Shown here: positions 35,474-47,887 of the stretch, piece by piece
Layout: the number at the start of each line of letters is the position of its first letter
Position numbering within the stretch: the stretch's first letter is position 1
Assembly (NCBI RefSeq): GCF_029227915.1
Contig: NC_079875.1
Span: 29,822,001-29,886,000 of the forward strand
DNA from: Hydractinia symbiolongicarpus
Taxonomy: Eukaryota; Cnidaria; Hydrozoa; Anthoathecata; Hydractiniidae
DNA: 64,000 nucleotides
Direction of reading: 5' to 3'
The notes under the pieces: generated by a model
What the model was told of the DNA's origin: nothing
Database searches by the model: none
Seen by the model: the letters and a program-made list of their open reading frames with translations, nothing else
Translations under genes and position numbers: made by a program

Positions 35474-37093
35474 ATGGCGTTTAGTTCAGTGAGAGAAGAT
35501 GTTTTGAAATTATTTCAAGACGAAGATTTGCAGAAATTGATTGAAATATTTAATATTTATTCTGAGAAATGGATAAATTCAAATAAAAATGTGTTTTTAA
35601 ACACAGAACAGATTTATGCTGTACTTTCTTGTGGAGAAATTGATGTGAATGAAGATGCTTTGAAATATCTTCCTGCATCAGTTTCTTCCAAGAATTTTGT
35701 TGCATTGAGGTAAGATTTTATTTTCTGTAATTTCCATTTCTGATTATTGCTGACCATTTGTTACCATAGTAATTAAGTATACATCACTATGTCATCACCA
35801 TTAACTACTTATGGCTAGCTAGCTACATGTATTCGTGGTTTTTGTTTTGATTATTACTCTTGGAGAGCTAGCAACCGTATCTATGGTAGCTAGCTGGCAT
35901 GTGTGTGTGGAATTAGTAATGGTTTTGGTTCTTCTCAAAATGTTAAAACTTAGTGTCTTTGCTCTGAGGAATGAATTCTCTGTAATTTCTCTAAGAAATA
36001 TTTATTTATTTTTTACTGTTTAGGTCCGAATCATCTGGAAATTGCTTGTTTAGCTCCATATCCTTATGTCTGGTAGGTGATAATAGTTTGACGCAACAGT
36101 TAAGGCTACTTGCTTGCATTGAACTTTTTGTCAATTCTGTATTATAGTTCTCACCCCAATTTATTTGTTGACAAATATCCATCTTTAAGTCCATCAAATA
36201 TTTTAGCAATGTCAGTATCTCATGCTGCTGTTGATACTAATTTTAAGGCTGCTGAACTTGTCAAAGCTGAGGCTACTTTTTGTTTGAAAAACATGAACCA
36301 GTGGTCTGGTTTTCTCTTTGTTTTGTCATTGTCTTCTATAATTCGCAGAAATATTATGTGTTATTATCCTGATTGTGGTCCTCTCAAATACAAAGAAATA
36401 TTCAATAAAAAGGTTTTTCCACGTGTGCCAAAGGTTGATGAAACTTGCTTCCATATTTTGTTTTGTTATAAAGGTTATCTCATTTCAGATCTTACTTTTA
36501 AACATAATCACTATGTGCCACTTTTATTTACTTCTAAGGAATTAATTTATAAGCCTCTATTTAAGAAGAAACGTATGTCTACCAATGTTTCTGGATTCTT
36601 TCAAAAGAAAATTGATTTTAAACCTGTCACCAAGAATAAGCTTATTTTACCAAAGGTATCTCTTCCTCAGCAATTGCCTACATCAAGTCAGGATCCCCAA
36701 GCAATAATAAAAGGTACTAATAATACACCTTCAAGCAACATTTCAAATCCTTCTTCTTCTTCTGTATCTAATGTTTTTAGTAATCTTTTACAAAATAGTA
36801 CTAGCCATGAACCTAATTTTTTTCCAAACAATAATAAATCAGTCATAACATCAAAAATAGTTGTTTCATATTACAGACTTCGTGTTAAAGGAGGGATGAC
36901 AGACAAACAAATTTTCGATCTAATAAATCAGACTTTTTCCCCTTCTGCATATTATACCTACCCTAAAACTTTAAAACGTCAGTTCCGTTCAAAGTGGTTG
37001 GCAGTCTGCGCGTCTTGTGTTTGTTTTAAAACACAAAATTTTCTCCATATTAAACAGATTGGTTTTCCGTTCATGGATGCTTCACTTTTTTAA
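35474..37093 (+). pseudogene. Two-exon OTU/vertnin-like gene with one frameshift
   Basis: Exon 1 is 35474-35709 (start ATG in CAACATGG). It ends at a GTAAGA donor. A 314-base intron (35710-36023) ends TTTACTGTTTAG, and joining the exons keeps the frame. Exon 2 then reads SGNCLFSSIS, the OTU-type cysteine block with the preceding Asp replaced, and QQLRLLACIELFVNS. One extra base near 36139 shifts the frame; the other frame continues YYSSHPNLF, WSGFLFVLSLSSIIRR, CYYPDCG and FPRVP, the order seen in vertnin-like OTU-fold proteins. A serine/asparagine-rich linker follows, then a C-terminal block with MTDKQIFDLINQTFSPSAYY. The function of this family is unclear. The 3' end recurs at 18.85-19.56 kb, so it probably belongs to a mobile element. 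Confidence 0.6.
35710..36023 (+). other. Spliceosomal intron in the OTU-like gene
   Basis: GTAAGATTTTA at the donor, a T-rich tract and TTTACTGTTTAG at the acceptor; removal keeps the reading frame (phase 2). A 62-codon open frame within the intron is not recognised. Confidence 0.7.
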
Positions 37094-38110
37094 AGCATTT
37101 TAAGGTGAGAAGAAATTACTGCTTGTTTTTAAAATGTGAAAATGTGTTGTTCTTTATGGTGATTGTCGAAAAAAATATTTTTTTCTGTATAGCATTTGTG
37201 CAATTCTTAATCTGTAAACTTTATTTATCTTGTATTTATTTAGATAAAAATATGAAACAAATGGAATATCCCGATCATATGGTCAATACGTGTATCTGCA
37301 AGTATAATACGTTACGATTACAATTTTATATCAAGAATTGTGGGCACAAGAAACTAGATGTCAACCAGTGAGGAAATTTTTGCAAGCGTTACATTACCAC
37401 GGAATTTTTGAATTCAAGATCAATTATTGGCGTATTAAGCGGCGACCAATTTGTTAAGCTGTTTCATAGTCTTCACGTTACAATTATAACCTGGTTTAAT
37501 GGAAGTGCTCTGTGTTGTTTGATGCGCACAAGTTTATCAAAAGCCAAGCGATTTCAAGTCCTGCTTGCCGAATGATAATTGTGCGAAATAATTCAGATTC
37601 CAGTCATTATTGCTTCGCTTGCACCATATCTTTCATCCCGATATTTAAATAGTGTTTTGGTGTTAAATAAACAGTTCTCGGTTATTCTGATGACACTGAA
37701 TCATTATACCATGACAAATGGTTTGGTCACGCTTTGTAATAAACACCAGCAAGTAACGCAGCAGAATTTTTGCAACGCAGCAAAACTGTTGCAAAAAGAT
37801 TTTTAAAAGACTTCTTTGCTTACAAAATTGTTAAATCTTGTTTGAGCATTAACTACCTAATTATTATATATTGTAAGTCATAGGCAAATTTGTCCACGTG
37901 ACATACAACTAGTAATTTATTACATATTAGGAAATGTATTTCATAGATATGCTTAATTTTCGAGAACAGCATCCGTGAACTGGAATAATTGACAATCTGG
38001 TAAGAGCGTCTTTTTGCACTAGAAATTGCAACGAACATAAAATAAACAACGCTTGACGCGCAGACTGCAATTCACAAACATGTAATGTAGTATGCAAGTA
38101 AAAATAAGAT
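37094..38110 (+). other. 3' flank of the OTU-like element
   Basis: No further gene. Blocks shared with 18.85-19.56 kb lie at about 37620-37760 and 37890-38110, including GGTGTTAAATAAACAG with an AATAAA signal that could end the transcript. Small open frames (75-88 codons) have no recognisable content. Confidence 0.55.
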
Positions 38111-38957
38111 AAAGAAAAAAAGCTCTGGTTGCTCACAATCTTCATTATTCTGTATTTATAAACGCTCAACCAAAAAGGACATCAACACTGAATACACAGT
38201 CTGTAGTGCTAAAAACAGTAACAACGAAAAAATTAATTTTTACAGTTTATGCAAATTCTTCTCTAGGATATACACGCTGTTTTTATAACAATGGTGTGTT
38301 TTAGTTTCAGCCTCGATGTTCTGAACTTCTTTGAAAAATGCTATCCTCTTTTTTCTCAATATGTTCTTAGCATGACTATGGCCTGAAAACATATAATAAC
38401 TAATAAAGAAAAGCATGCTATATGTTACTATAGCTAGTTAATGGCAACATGTAACGGCCCATTGCTTGGACAAAAAAATTTCAGTTCGCTTGATATACAA
38501 TAAAAAAAGTAAACTTCTAATCAATTTTGTGCGTCATATGAATTTTCATATTTAAAGACAATTAATTCTGATATATATCACAACCAATTCTCGGTATAGG
38601 TTACGGGAAATAGCAAATCATGGTTTTCCTTTGTTACGTGGTGTCATTCGTAAAGAGTGAGCCAATGACATAAATATTTAGGACTTACGTACAGGGCACT
38701 TTGGTTACACTCATAAGCGCAAGAAATGAACACATAAAATTTGATACTTATTACAAAAATACCAAACAAAAGAGAACAGCCTCGATGTCTTTTGATGTTG
38801 TTTTTACAGGTAGCTTAGCTACTGTAATTACATTTAGGATTAAACTAGCATTTATTACTTAATACTCAGTAAAATAGGTCAAGTTCGAATATTAAATATC
38901 GCTGGAAATTTTTAAGGTTTAAAACCCATGTCTCGCAGTAACTTTTTCGTTCTTATC
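38111..38957. other. Non-coding stretch
   Basis: AT-rich sequence between the OTU-like element and the tandem Helitrons; I recognise nothing in it. Confidence 0.35.
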
Positions 38958-39501
38958 CTAGTCGATAAAGCCCGTGGAAAAATCCACTTAGGCAGGATAA
39001 CAGAGAAAAACAACAGTCATTTAAATTTTGCTGACATTAGTAGAGACCTGTGAAAACACACAAAAATTTTTCAGAAATATGTATACCTGTTGCTTTCATC
39101 GTATAGATCTTGAAACGCTGATCAAGAAAATATATAGGATCGTGTACTTTTGACAAATGGATGCAGAAATATCGTTAACTTTTGACAAATGAATGCGGAG
39201 ATATTAGGGTTTAAAAGTTTTGATGACGTCATTAACCCGCCCATTCCGGATCGGATTAGGTGACGCAGGCTTGGAAAACTTATCCAAATTGGTCTCAGGT
39301 AGTCCCCTAGTGACCCACGCAGGAGATGACGTCAAGTGATTCCACCCGTTTCCAAGTTATTTAGCCTTCAATTTAAAAGTGCAATGCAATGGCTTCACTA
39401 ATCTTAATATACTTTCCTTTGACGTCAATATTGCTTTAACGTTAAAGTTTGATAATTTACAGAAAAATTTTATAGGCGATGTTTTATAGTCTTTATATAG
39501 A
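38958..39501 (-). mobile_element. Non-autonomous Helitron C (third of a tandem trio)
   Basis: On the minus strand it starts TCTATATAAAGACT at 39501, directly after the CTAG end of the next element. It ends with the hairpin GTGGATTTTTCCAC, then GGGCTTTATCGACTAG at 38958. A 5' TC, a 3' hairpin and a CTAG (CTRR) end are the structural hallmarks of Helitrons. It has no coding capacity. Internal sequence with GATCAAGAAAATATATAGGATC is also found twice in element B. Confidence 0.75.
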
Positions 39502-40228
39502 CTAGTCGATAAAGCCCGTGGAAAAATCCACTTTGGCAGGAGGACAATGTAAAAATTGGTTATTTTAGACTTTTTGCTGACGTCAGCAGTGCATATGCAA
39601 AAACAAATTGACGAAATTCAGTTTATTCATTGCGTCTATTGTGTAGAGTTTAAACTGCTGATCAAGAAAATGTATATGATCATGTGCTTTTGATGAGCGG
39701 TTGATGAGATATAAGGGTTCAGAAATTTTGCTGACGTCAGCAATGGCACGTGAAAAGAACCAATTTTTTTTAGTTGGAAATCTGTATACCTGTTCTTTCA
39801 TGGTATAGATCTTAAAACGCTAATCAAGAATATGTATAGGATCATCTACTTTCGACAAACGGTTGCAGAGATATTAGGGATTAAAGCTTTTTTTGATGAC
39901 GTCATCAACTCATTAATTCCGAAACGGATTTGGGGAGCCAGGTTTGGGAAACTTACACAAATTGGTCCCAGGTGGTCCCTAGTTACCCACGCCGTGAAAA
40001 ACCATTGACGTCACCACCTCGTTTCCAAGTTATTTGGCCTCAGGTGCCCTGTAATGGCTTCATTATTTCAATATAGGATATTAACGCTAAAGTAGAATTA
40101 TTGACGTCGCGTCGTAACGTCATAAAACTTAACATATTAGACATGCATTTTTCGGCAACATCAAAGAAAAATAAGCATATCAAATTTGCCTGTCACAGAC
40201 ACACGGAACTGGCGTATTATTATATAGA
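39502..40228 (-). mobile_element. Non-autonomous Helitron B (middle of the trio)
   Basis: Starts TCTATATAATAATACGCC at 40228 (minus) and ends with GTGGATTTTTCCAC, GGGCTTTATCGACTAG at 39502. It contains two related copies of a block with GATCAAGAA.ATGTATA.GATCAT (about 39658 and 39821) and several TGACGTCA-like sites. It joins element A on one side and C on the other without intervening bases. Non-coding. Confidence 0.8.
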
Positions 40229-40933
40229 CTAGTTATTTAAACCCGTGGAATAATCCACTTAAATATATTTTATTCGTTCGTTTTAAACGAAATCCCGCAG
40301 AGATATCCACTCAAAAATATTTAAAATTTATTATATGTTTCTTATCACAAAATCATTGGTTTCAGTTTCATTTTAAAGACGCAAACAATGAAAACTTTTA
40401 AACAAAATTCACAACTATAATAACAACGTTGGTTACCTGTGACTTTACTCGTATAACAATTTATAACAAAGGACCCGTCACGGTAAATTGAAATTCGCAT
40501 GCAAAAAAATTCCCAGCTAATAAAATCACTTTATTTTATCACATGAGTTGTTTTAGCTAAACAGCGAAATTCATTGTTCTTTTCGTCAAAACGTTTTTTT
40601 TGTTAATTCCATTCAAGCGGGAATAAATGAAACCAATATGTTATAACAGTAGACAATAGACACGTGCGTAAGGGAATAATAAAAATAATTACCCGTGACT
40701 TTGTGTATTAAAGTTTACATCGTCACAGAAAGGTTTTTTGTGAGAACAATAAAATAAATTAACCGTGACCTTTTTAAATCAAAAATTTTAAATCAATATG
40801 AAAAAGCACACAAAATACAGAATAAAAAAAAGTTTAGCAAAAGTGACATGTTACTGCGGCTGTTTCTTTAGAAAAAACAACACATGCACTTTGCCTGTTA
40901 CAGACACACGGAACTGGCGTATTATTATATAGA
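40229..40933 (-). mobile_element. Non-autonomous Helitron A (first of the trio)
   Basis: Starts TCTATATAATAATACGCC at 40933 (minus), preceded by A, and ends GTGGATTATTCCAC, GGGTTTAAATAACTAG at 40229. Its 5' half matches 17214-17720. The hairpin has one base change relative to B and C (ATTAT loop). Non-coding. Confidence 0.8.
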
Positions 40934-42937
40934 TTAATTTCAAACCGATTAGTCCCTGCAGTCATTTTAGTGTCAATGGTATGAAAAACTATGCTAAAAC
41001 TATACTAAGTAAAAGTTCTATTACTTCAGTAAAAATTGAAATAATGACTTGAAACTTAGTATTACATGTTTTTAGACCAGTTTGATGAAATGAACCCAAA
41101 AAATTTTTTTTACTACTATCATAGTTTCTGAGTTTTTAATTTTGGCCATTTTTGGAGACGCAGATAAACTTTTTTTGACAGCATATATTTGTTGACAAGC
41201 ATGTGTACAGAAAACAATCTAAGTGATTCTCAGGATTAAAAATTATTCAAACAGATAAAATGTGTCCCAGGTTTAGGACCAAATACCTTATCCAGCTCAG
41301 AGATAGTGGGAACGTGCTTCTAAAGCACAGTGCTAAATACATAATCTAAATTTCATGCCGTATAAATACAAATACCTGGATCTGCAACACGTTTACTTTG
41401 CACTAATCGCCCAGTGTGGTGCCACTCACACTTATATTTTGCCTTTTATGCAAAATAAAAAATGCTAAACAACTGTATTTGCTTTGTAGAAGTAACAATA
41501 GGCTTTATCTTTATCATAAGTCCTGTGAATGTTGGTTTATGAAAAAGATATTATACCCTACAAGCGCTCCACTGGATTTGTAACACATTACACTAAGTGT
41601 CCTCCATGTGAAACAGTTTACGCTTTATTAAGTCTTAACCTGAAGATTTTAGGTCTTCCCATTTCAAGCGAATATTACTTCTGGCTATACTTTCCCAAAT
41701 TTTGTTATTTAATAAAAGAAAACCGAAAATCTACAAAATTATTTATATATGCAGAAATTTATTTATGAAACATAGGTTTCAGCTTGTCGTGGAAACATGT
41801 TTAACAACATGCAATGTCTTTCATACCTAACTAGCTATATACTAAGTCTTGAATGTTCGGTGTTATGGGAGGTCCATATAACTAGCTAGCTATTTTTATT
41901 TAAAATGACAGAATGCCTTGAAAAATCTTTTGTGCAGCTAACTACATTAAATTAATAGATTTAGCTCTTGTACTTTATCACCTAATTATTTAATAACAAA
42001 TGTGCCCTGGAGTGCTGGCATGGTACTGTCTAGGTAGCTTAAAATCACAAAATAAATATTATCCAGATGTGACCACCCCTCATCATCAAACATCGAAAAG
42101 GCGTTTCTGTTCTTTTCTTCTCATTGTGGGGTACCTCAAATTCTTGTAAATCCAATGGAAAAAAATTACTTAAAAATTCCTCCTCTTTTCCTTGCACTAC
42201 TCATCGCATTTCTTTGCATGCCTTTAGTTTCAAGCCGCAATCTTTCAGCCGCGTCTCGGTCATAAGTTTCAGCGCTAGCCAAAATGACGGACAACGTCGA
42301 GGAATTCTGGGTAATTTCGAAAAAAATGTGGTTCTGCCTTATGATTTTCAGATATTTGCTGCTGATAACAGCATATTTTGTCCCTCGGGTGCCACACCTC
42401 CGTATACATAGGAGTTAATTACCTTTAAAACAAACTATTAAGTTTACACATTTTCTTTTACTTCTCAGTAGATAACTTGCTAGCGTTCTCCTAATGAAAC
42501 TCCAATCAGTTTTTTACTTTGAATACAAAACTTTGTTTCATCGCAAAGAGAACGAATTGAAGATGTATAGAATTGCCTGAAACATTTCCAATCCGTTCTC
42601 TTTGTGATGTTAAATCATCGCACGTTAGAAATATTTACCTCGTCGCAAAACACAAAAATGGAAATATAGAAAAACAAATATAAGCTTTAATAAACCTCAT
42701 GATAAGTAAGCATTTTTGAAATAACTCTTTCCAGGATTACTTCTTCGCTGCGCGTTTCTTTTTTCAGTTGATAAACAACTTTTTCCGTTAGATGCAGCGT
42801 GCACGTTAATCTGTGGGTAAAATTAAATTATTCTATCTGTAACGACCAGCGGGGCTTTTAAAACAAAAAATAAACAAATAGAAACATTTAAAAATAAAAA
42901 TAAAAATTTGGTATTAATAAAATAAAATAAAAAAGTT
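40934..42937. other. Non-coding stretch
   Basis: AT-rich DNA with two open frames of 79 codons (41529-41768, +) and 95 codons (42124-42411, +), neither with a recognisable motif. Nothing else is supported. Confidence 0.35.
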
Positions 42938-43340
42938 TTATTTTTTGAAATAACGAAAAAAAAGAATTAAATGTTTAATCACCCTTTTGGGACGTGTGCT
43001 TGCGTTTACTACAGTCCTCAACTCTATGGTATTAAACACTGAGTCAGAAGAATCATTGTAAAAGGATTCCTCCAACAACGTGTCTAAATCCATAGAATTA
43101 GTATCCTGTGGTACATCCCTCAAAGAACAGGAAGCAAACTGCAAACACAGACCCTCAAGGTAATTATCTGGGGTCGGATTCCCATAAAAGCTTCCAAATT
43201 CGGGAATACATTGTAGCATGTTTGCCTTTATCCATTGAGGGTGGGTAAACGCAAACCTTGCTACACTGTAATGGGTTCTTAGACTATAAAGACAAGCACC
43301 CAGCTTCCCCAACACCTTCGCATATTCCACCACATAGGCA
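42938..43340 (-). CDS. Unrecognised open frame, possibly an exon
   Basis: A 131-codon frame (start codon within GATGCCTATGTGGTGGAATAT, upstream frame open) with normal-looking composition: VEYAKVLGKLGACLYSLRTH, then WIKANMLQCIPEFGSFYG, then an acidic block with DTNSMDLDTLLEE, ending in a basic tail. I do not recognise a family. An AG acceptor in CGAAAG just upstream would fit a terminal exon. It lies downstream, on the same strand, of the decayed family at 44.6-45.2 kb and could be part of it, but no link is shown. Confidence 0.35.
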
Positions 43341-44100
43341 TCTTTCGTGGTGAAAAATTATACCAACTGCCTTATCGCATCACGTACATCTATTTTCGCA
43401 CGTTTGTGTTTCGAATCGACAGTTTGTAATGCGTCTTGCACAGTATATAAGTACCGCACAAAGGGTTTTAAATATTTCGTCTTCAATTTTCCCGCAATAC
43501 GGCAAAAGCAGTTATATTGTTGTGGAGAGATGACGCTGTTTCTGATAATGCGACGCTTGGTCTACATAGGAACTCACAAGACTGAGTTTTTAAACGAGCT
43601 TTGAAAACGTCACCTGATAAGAAATAAGTCTTTAAGGAACTGTTTATGATATCTAAAAAATAGAATAGTAAAATGCATTTTAAAATCATATTTTAAACAT
43701 CATTCCAATGCATAAAAAGCAACATATAACGTTATTACAATCACAACTTACCCCACGGCGAGATTTTCTTTATTTTTTGTTGGACCGTTTTTGAAGGACG
43801 GAGCGTATTATCTATATAAATGTAAAGTAATGTTTTAAAATGTCAATGATTCCATTACATTTATATCATTATATCATGTACATAAAACACAAAAACAACG
43901 ACGCTTGTAGCACAGCACACGTAACTATACCGCATAATCTAATTTTCTGTTATTTTCAACTTTTTTATACAGTTTTTAAAGTAATATGCACGCTAAAATT
44001 TACTCTTGACTATGTTTAAAAATAAAAGATGATTATTTAGGGAAAATATAATCACGCCCTTAAATTTACTCTTAAGTAAAATTGAGGGTGAAGTAAAGAA
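43341..44100. other. Non-coding stretch
   Basis: AT-rich sequence; overlapping short open frames on both strands at 43347-43689 are mutually exclusive and unrecognised. Confidence 0.35.
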
Positions 44101-45310
44101 TTATTCATTTTTTTACTTGCAAGTCTTGGATAAAAATACAACGTATTTCTGTTGTTTTTTTTTTCCTTTTCGTCTCTAGTAAATTTGAGTAATCATGGTC
44201 ATCATTCTAAATAACCACAGGTTCATATTTATTAGTGCTAAAGTTAGTTAGGTATATTATACAAAGTACAACCTACCTGGTCGTCCTACGAGCTGTTCGT
44301 GTTTGTCCAATCTAAATTGAAATATTATATAACAGCTGCACATAATTTTCACTTGATCAATACTTCTTACAAAATTACACTTACACAAGTGGAAGATACT
44401 TGCACTTCACGCGTTCGTTGTTGCTTTTCAAATTGCTAAAATGGTTTTTCAGTTTGAATTTGCAACTTCCTGTTCTGTAAAAGTAGTACTATCCTTTTAC
44501 ACACTTTATTTCATGTAACACTTAACTTACATCAAGCATAGACAAAAATGACTGTCTTCTTCTTTTATCGTTTGTGCTTGTGTTCTTGGAATCAGTTGTA
44601 CCGCTAGAATTGTTATATAATTATTCAAAGATGGAGTAGATTTAAAATCTTTCCACTCGGGTTTATCTGCCCCTCCAGCTTTTCCAGTATCGTCGAGATA
44701 AAAATGAACATTCGCTACCTTTAAATGCAATGCAGCCAGATACATGCTCGCACCTTTACTCATCATATCATTTATGTATTTGTCAAATCTCTATCGTCGT
44801 TTTCATCCTCTTGTGCACCAGTGATCGCAATTGCAGCCTTTTTGTATTGCATACTGGTGGCTTTGTGACCATCCAATTTATTATTAAGTGGTAAAATGGC
44901 GTCATTAATGTTGGTGACCCTATCAAAAGGTAAATTTCGAAATCGGGTATTTTATAAACGATGGTAATTTTGATGTTACGACTTTCCAATTTGGGGCGAG
45001 TTTTGCTGCCAATTCGGAATAGGCCACACATGGCCTGTTTAGCCATTTACATGTAAACGTTTTTAACTTTTTTCCAAAGTCTCAATCCGTGGCCGTATTC
45101 GGTATAGTGGCTGGACCGTATGGCCTAATAAAATCCTTTGGGAAATGATCAAAAAATTACACAGCCCTTTTGGTACGACGCAACATCTAAAAACAAGTAA
45201 AAATGTAAATGATGCAGTAAATGTTATAGTTAATGGCAACCTTTTCATATAACTAATTTGTAAAAAACGCATTACCTTTAAATGTTTACGACGACCAATA
45301 TCAACCAAGT
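44100..45310 (-). pseudogene. Unrecognised multi-copy gene family, copy 1
   Basis: Read on the minus strand from ATG at 45186 the frame gives MLRRTKRAV, a TAA at codon 10, then HFPKDFIRPYGPATIPNTATD, a TGA at codon 35, then LKTFTCKWLN and SELAAKLAPN. Further on, after one frame change, GASMYLAALHLKVA and KAGGADKPEWK follow at about 44750-44640. The same blocks occur in copy 2 near 60 kb, where these two codons are sense but another is a stop. A CAG|GTAGGT donor-like site occurs near 44284, so the gene may be spliced. I cannot name the protein: there is no zinc finger, protease or polymerase motif. It may be an ORF of an unclassified transposon. Confidence 0.6.
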
Positions 45311-47887
45311 GGCTACTGACTTAGAATATTACACGCTGCTTTTATACTTTATTGGAATCCCTGGAGATATAAACATAGGGCGGATGTTTGTTTTTTGAAA
45401 CTGTATGGTGGAGAACTGAAACATAAAATTGAAGTTTTTATCTCCACGGTGGAGGCATATAACATACGTCACAGTAAATGTTCCGCACGGCCCCCGAGTC
45501 CTGAAACCCAAGCATATGCGTATTAACCCTATTTGGCATGAGGGGGAGTGCCTGCGGCATTTTCAAAATCTAATAACTTTTTAAATACCTGATGAAATTA
45601 CCTGAAACTTTGTGACTTTTCCTGATTTTTATTGGACTTTCGGAAAAAAAAAATATTTCCAAAAATTGTCCTGTCACTTTGTCCTTTTTGACAGGTGGTA
45701 TTGTAGTGCTAATAATAAATGCTTTAAGTGCTAATAATAAATAATAAATAAGTGCTCATAATAAATAATAAATGCTTTTTAAACTAACCAGTTGTATGAA
45801 TATGGGATTATATATGTGATAGTGACAAAAGTCATCATACAATATTGACATGCATGCTGTGTAACTTACAGACCGGAATATTGGTACTTTACAGACCAGA
45901 ATATTTGTAATTTCCTATTTCTCTATTTCTGTCGATGTCGATTTCATGTCGATGATAATAAATATATAAATTTATTATAAACGTGTTAATCATAATTGCT
46001 GGACCTCTGCATCACGAGTCACCTGCTATTACTTGCTATCACAGTCACTTGTAGCATGCAGTGACATTTCACATCATCTGTTACATTTAAAAAGGCACAA
46101 TTGTAAATTAGCTACCAGAGAACTTAGTTCCTGGATGGCCTTGTTTCCGAGAAAATCTCACGGTCAAATTCTTATCAATTGAATTTTTTTAGCCCAACAT
46201 TATAATTGTTTTTTAAATGCTAGTTTTAAGCGTAGTGCCAACGCGATTTTGACCGCCGACTGTTATTAAAGTTGCTTAAAGCCTTCATATGACTTTTCAC
46301 TTGTCGTAACAAACTACACTTATTCTAACTTTTTATTTGAAACAGTAATATCTCACCACACGTCACTCTACTCTACCCAAATTAACAACTTAATAATAAG
46401 AAAAATAATCAAAATATTTTTGATAAATTTGTTCGTGTATATTCTCTCGATTTGTGTTTGTTATATGACATAACGAAAAACGCCTTTTTAACTGCAGAAT
46501 TAATTTGGCAAACTTACGAGGAGATAAAATTCACTCATACTAAAAACATCGAGGAGATAAATTCATTTGTAAAAAGCAGAGGAGATGGAATTCAGTCTTC
46601 CAGCGAAAGCTTCCTTTGTTAATATCTCTTATTATTCCTCTGTGGCATGTTTCTACGCAGTTGCAGTATTGTTGTCAGAGTTTTTAGATTTACGCAATGT
46701 ATGCAACGGGTAAACAAAATTGCAAGAATATTTTAGCTTGCAGTAATAATATACGAAGATTCGTTAAGTAGTGTGAAAACAGGTACTTTTAAGAACAGAT
46801 CACCGCATCGAAACACGTTCTTGGCAATACTGTGTGTTATTTTAATATCACCATTGATTCAGTACTGAAGCATTGTTCTGAAAATTTGAATACCAGAAAA
46901 CGGTATGATGGCGCTCTCTATGTTTCCAGAAAAATAAACCAAGTAGTGATTTTAACTTTTTAATCGTTCGGTAATTTTAATGCTGAAATATTTTATGCAC
47001 ATGTTAAATATACTCCTAAAACAATGCATTGTTCCACTAGTAAATTCTATTCTTGGCTTGGAGCGACAAGGAAAATGACCTAATTAGCACGTTTAGCTGA
47101 TATATGATATATTATTGTCCGCAAGAAGAAGTAACAAAGTAAAATTAATTATTAAAGAATGTGTATATCTTATTAACCAAACCTTATATATTATTTTCTG
47201 ACAGCATATTTCAGTGATATTAGTGGTCATGGCCTTAACAAATGTCATAACAAGCTACAAACACGTGAAAAATAAACAAGAAAATATAAAAACATTATTG
47301 AAAAGAAAAGTACAAAATTTAATTCAAAATAATCAAACTTACCAAGTTTTAAATTCATTTAAAACCCCCTGTTGACGAACAATAGCTATCAATTTTTAAG
47401 CATGATGTACCCTTTGTCAAAGCATGATAAAGCATGGATTTACTTGTAGTAATTTTTTGATAATAATGATTTATCTACATCCTTTCATGCTTTGTCCACA
47501 GACGAATGCCACGGAACATTTAGTAACTTGGGTTAGGTCATAAACTGCGAAATGGTCGTTTTGTTTTAGCTCATAAAACATGCTTGGTAGGATTTTTTCT
47601 CGACTTCGCTATGGTGTTCGTATATTGATACGGATAAAATCTGTCACTGGCCTATGGGATATAGCGTCCAAGACAGACTGCTGCATTGCTAATACAGAGG
47701 CGTCTGGAGATATTTCCTTAAATCTAGGTAAATTTGATATCCTTAAAAAAGCTCTGTTAACTAGAATTTACTGTAAACTTCCCGGTATAATGTGCAACTG
47801 TAAAATTATATGCATTCCTGCCCTGCTGGTCTAACAGCTGTTACACTTTTAGGCTAGGAAGAAATTGATTAACTATATAGCAAACTA
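45311..47887. other. Non-coding stretch
   Basis: AT-rich DNA with a short (AAATAAT)n-like tract at 45715-45775. An 84-codon frame at 47580-47834 (+) is not recognised. A TTAACCCTATT.G...GGGG.G block at about 45523 resembles 53347, perhaps the edge of a small dispersed element. Confidence 0.35.
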
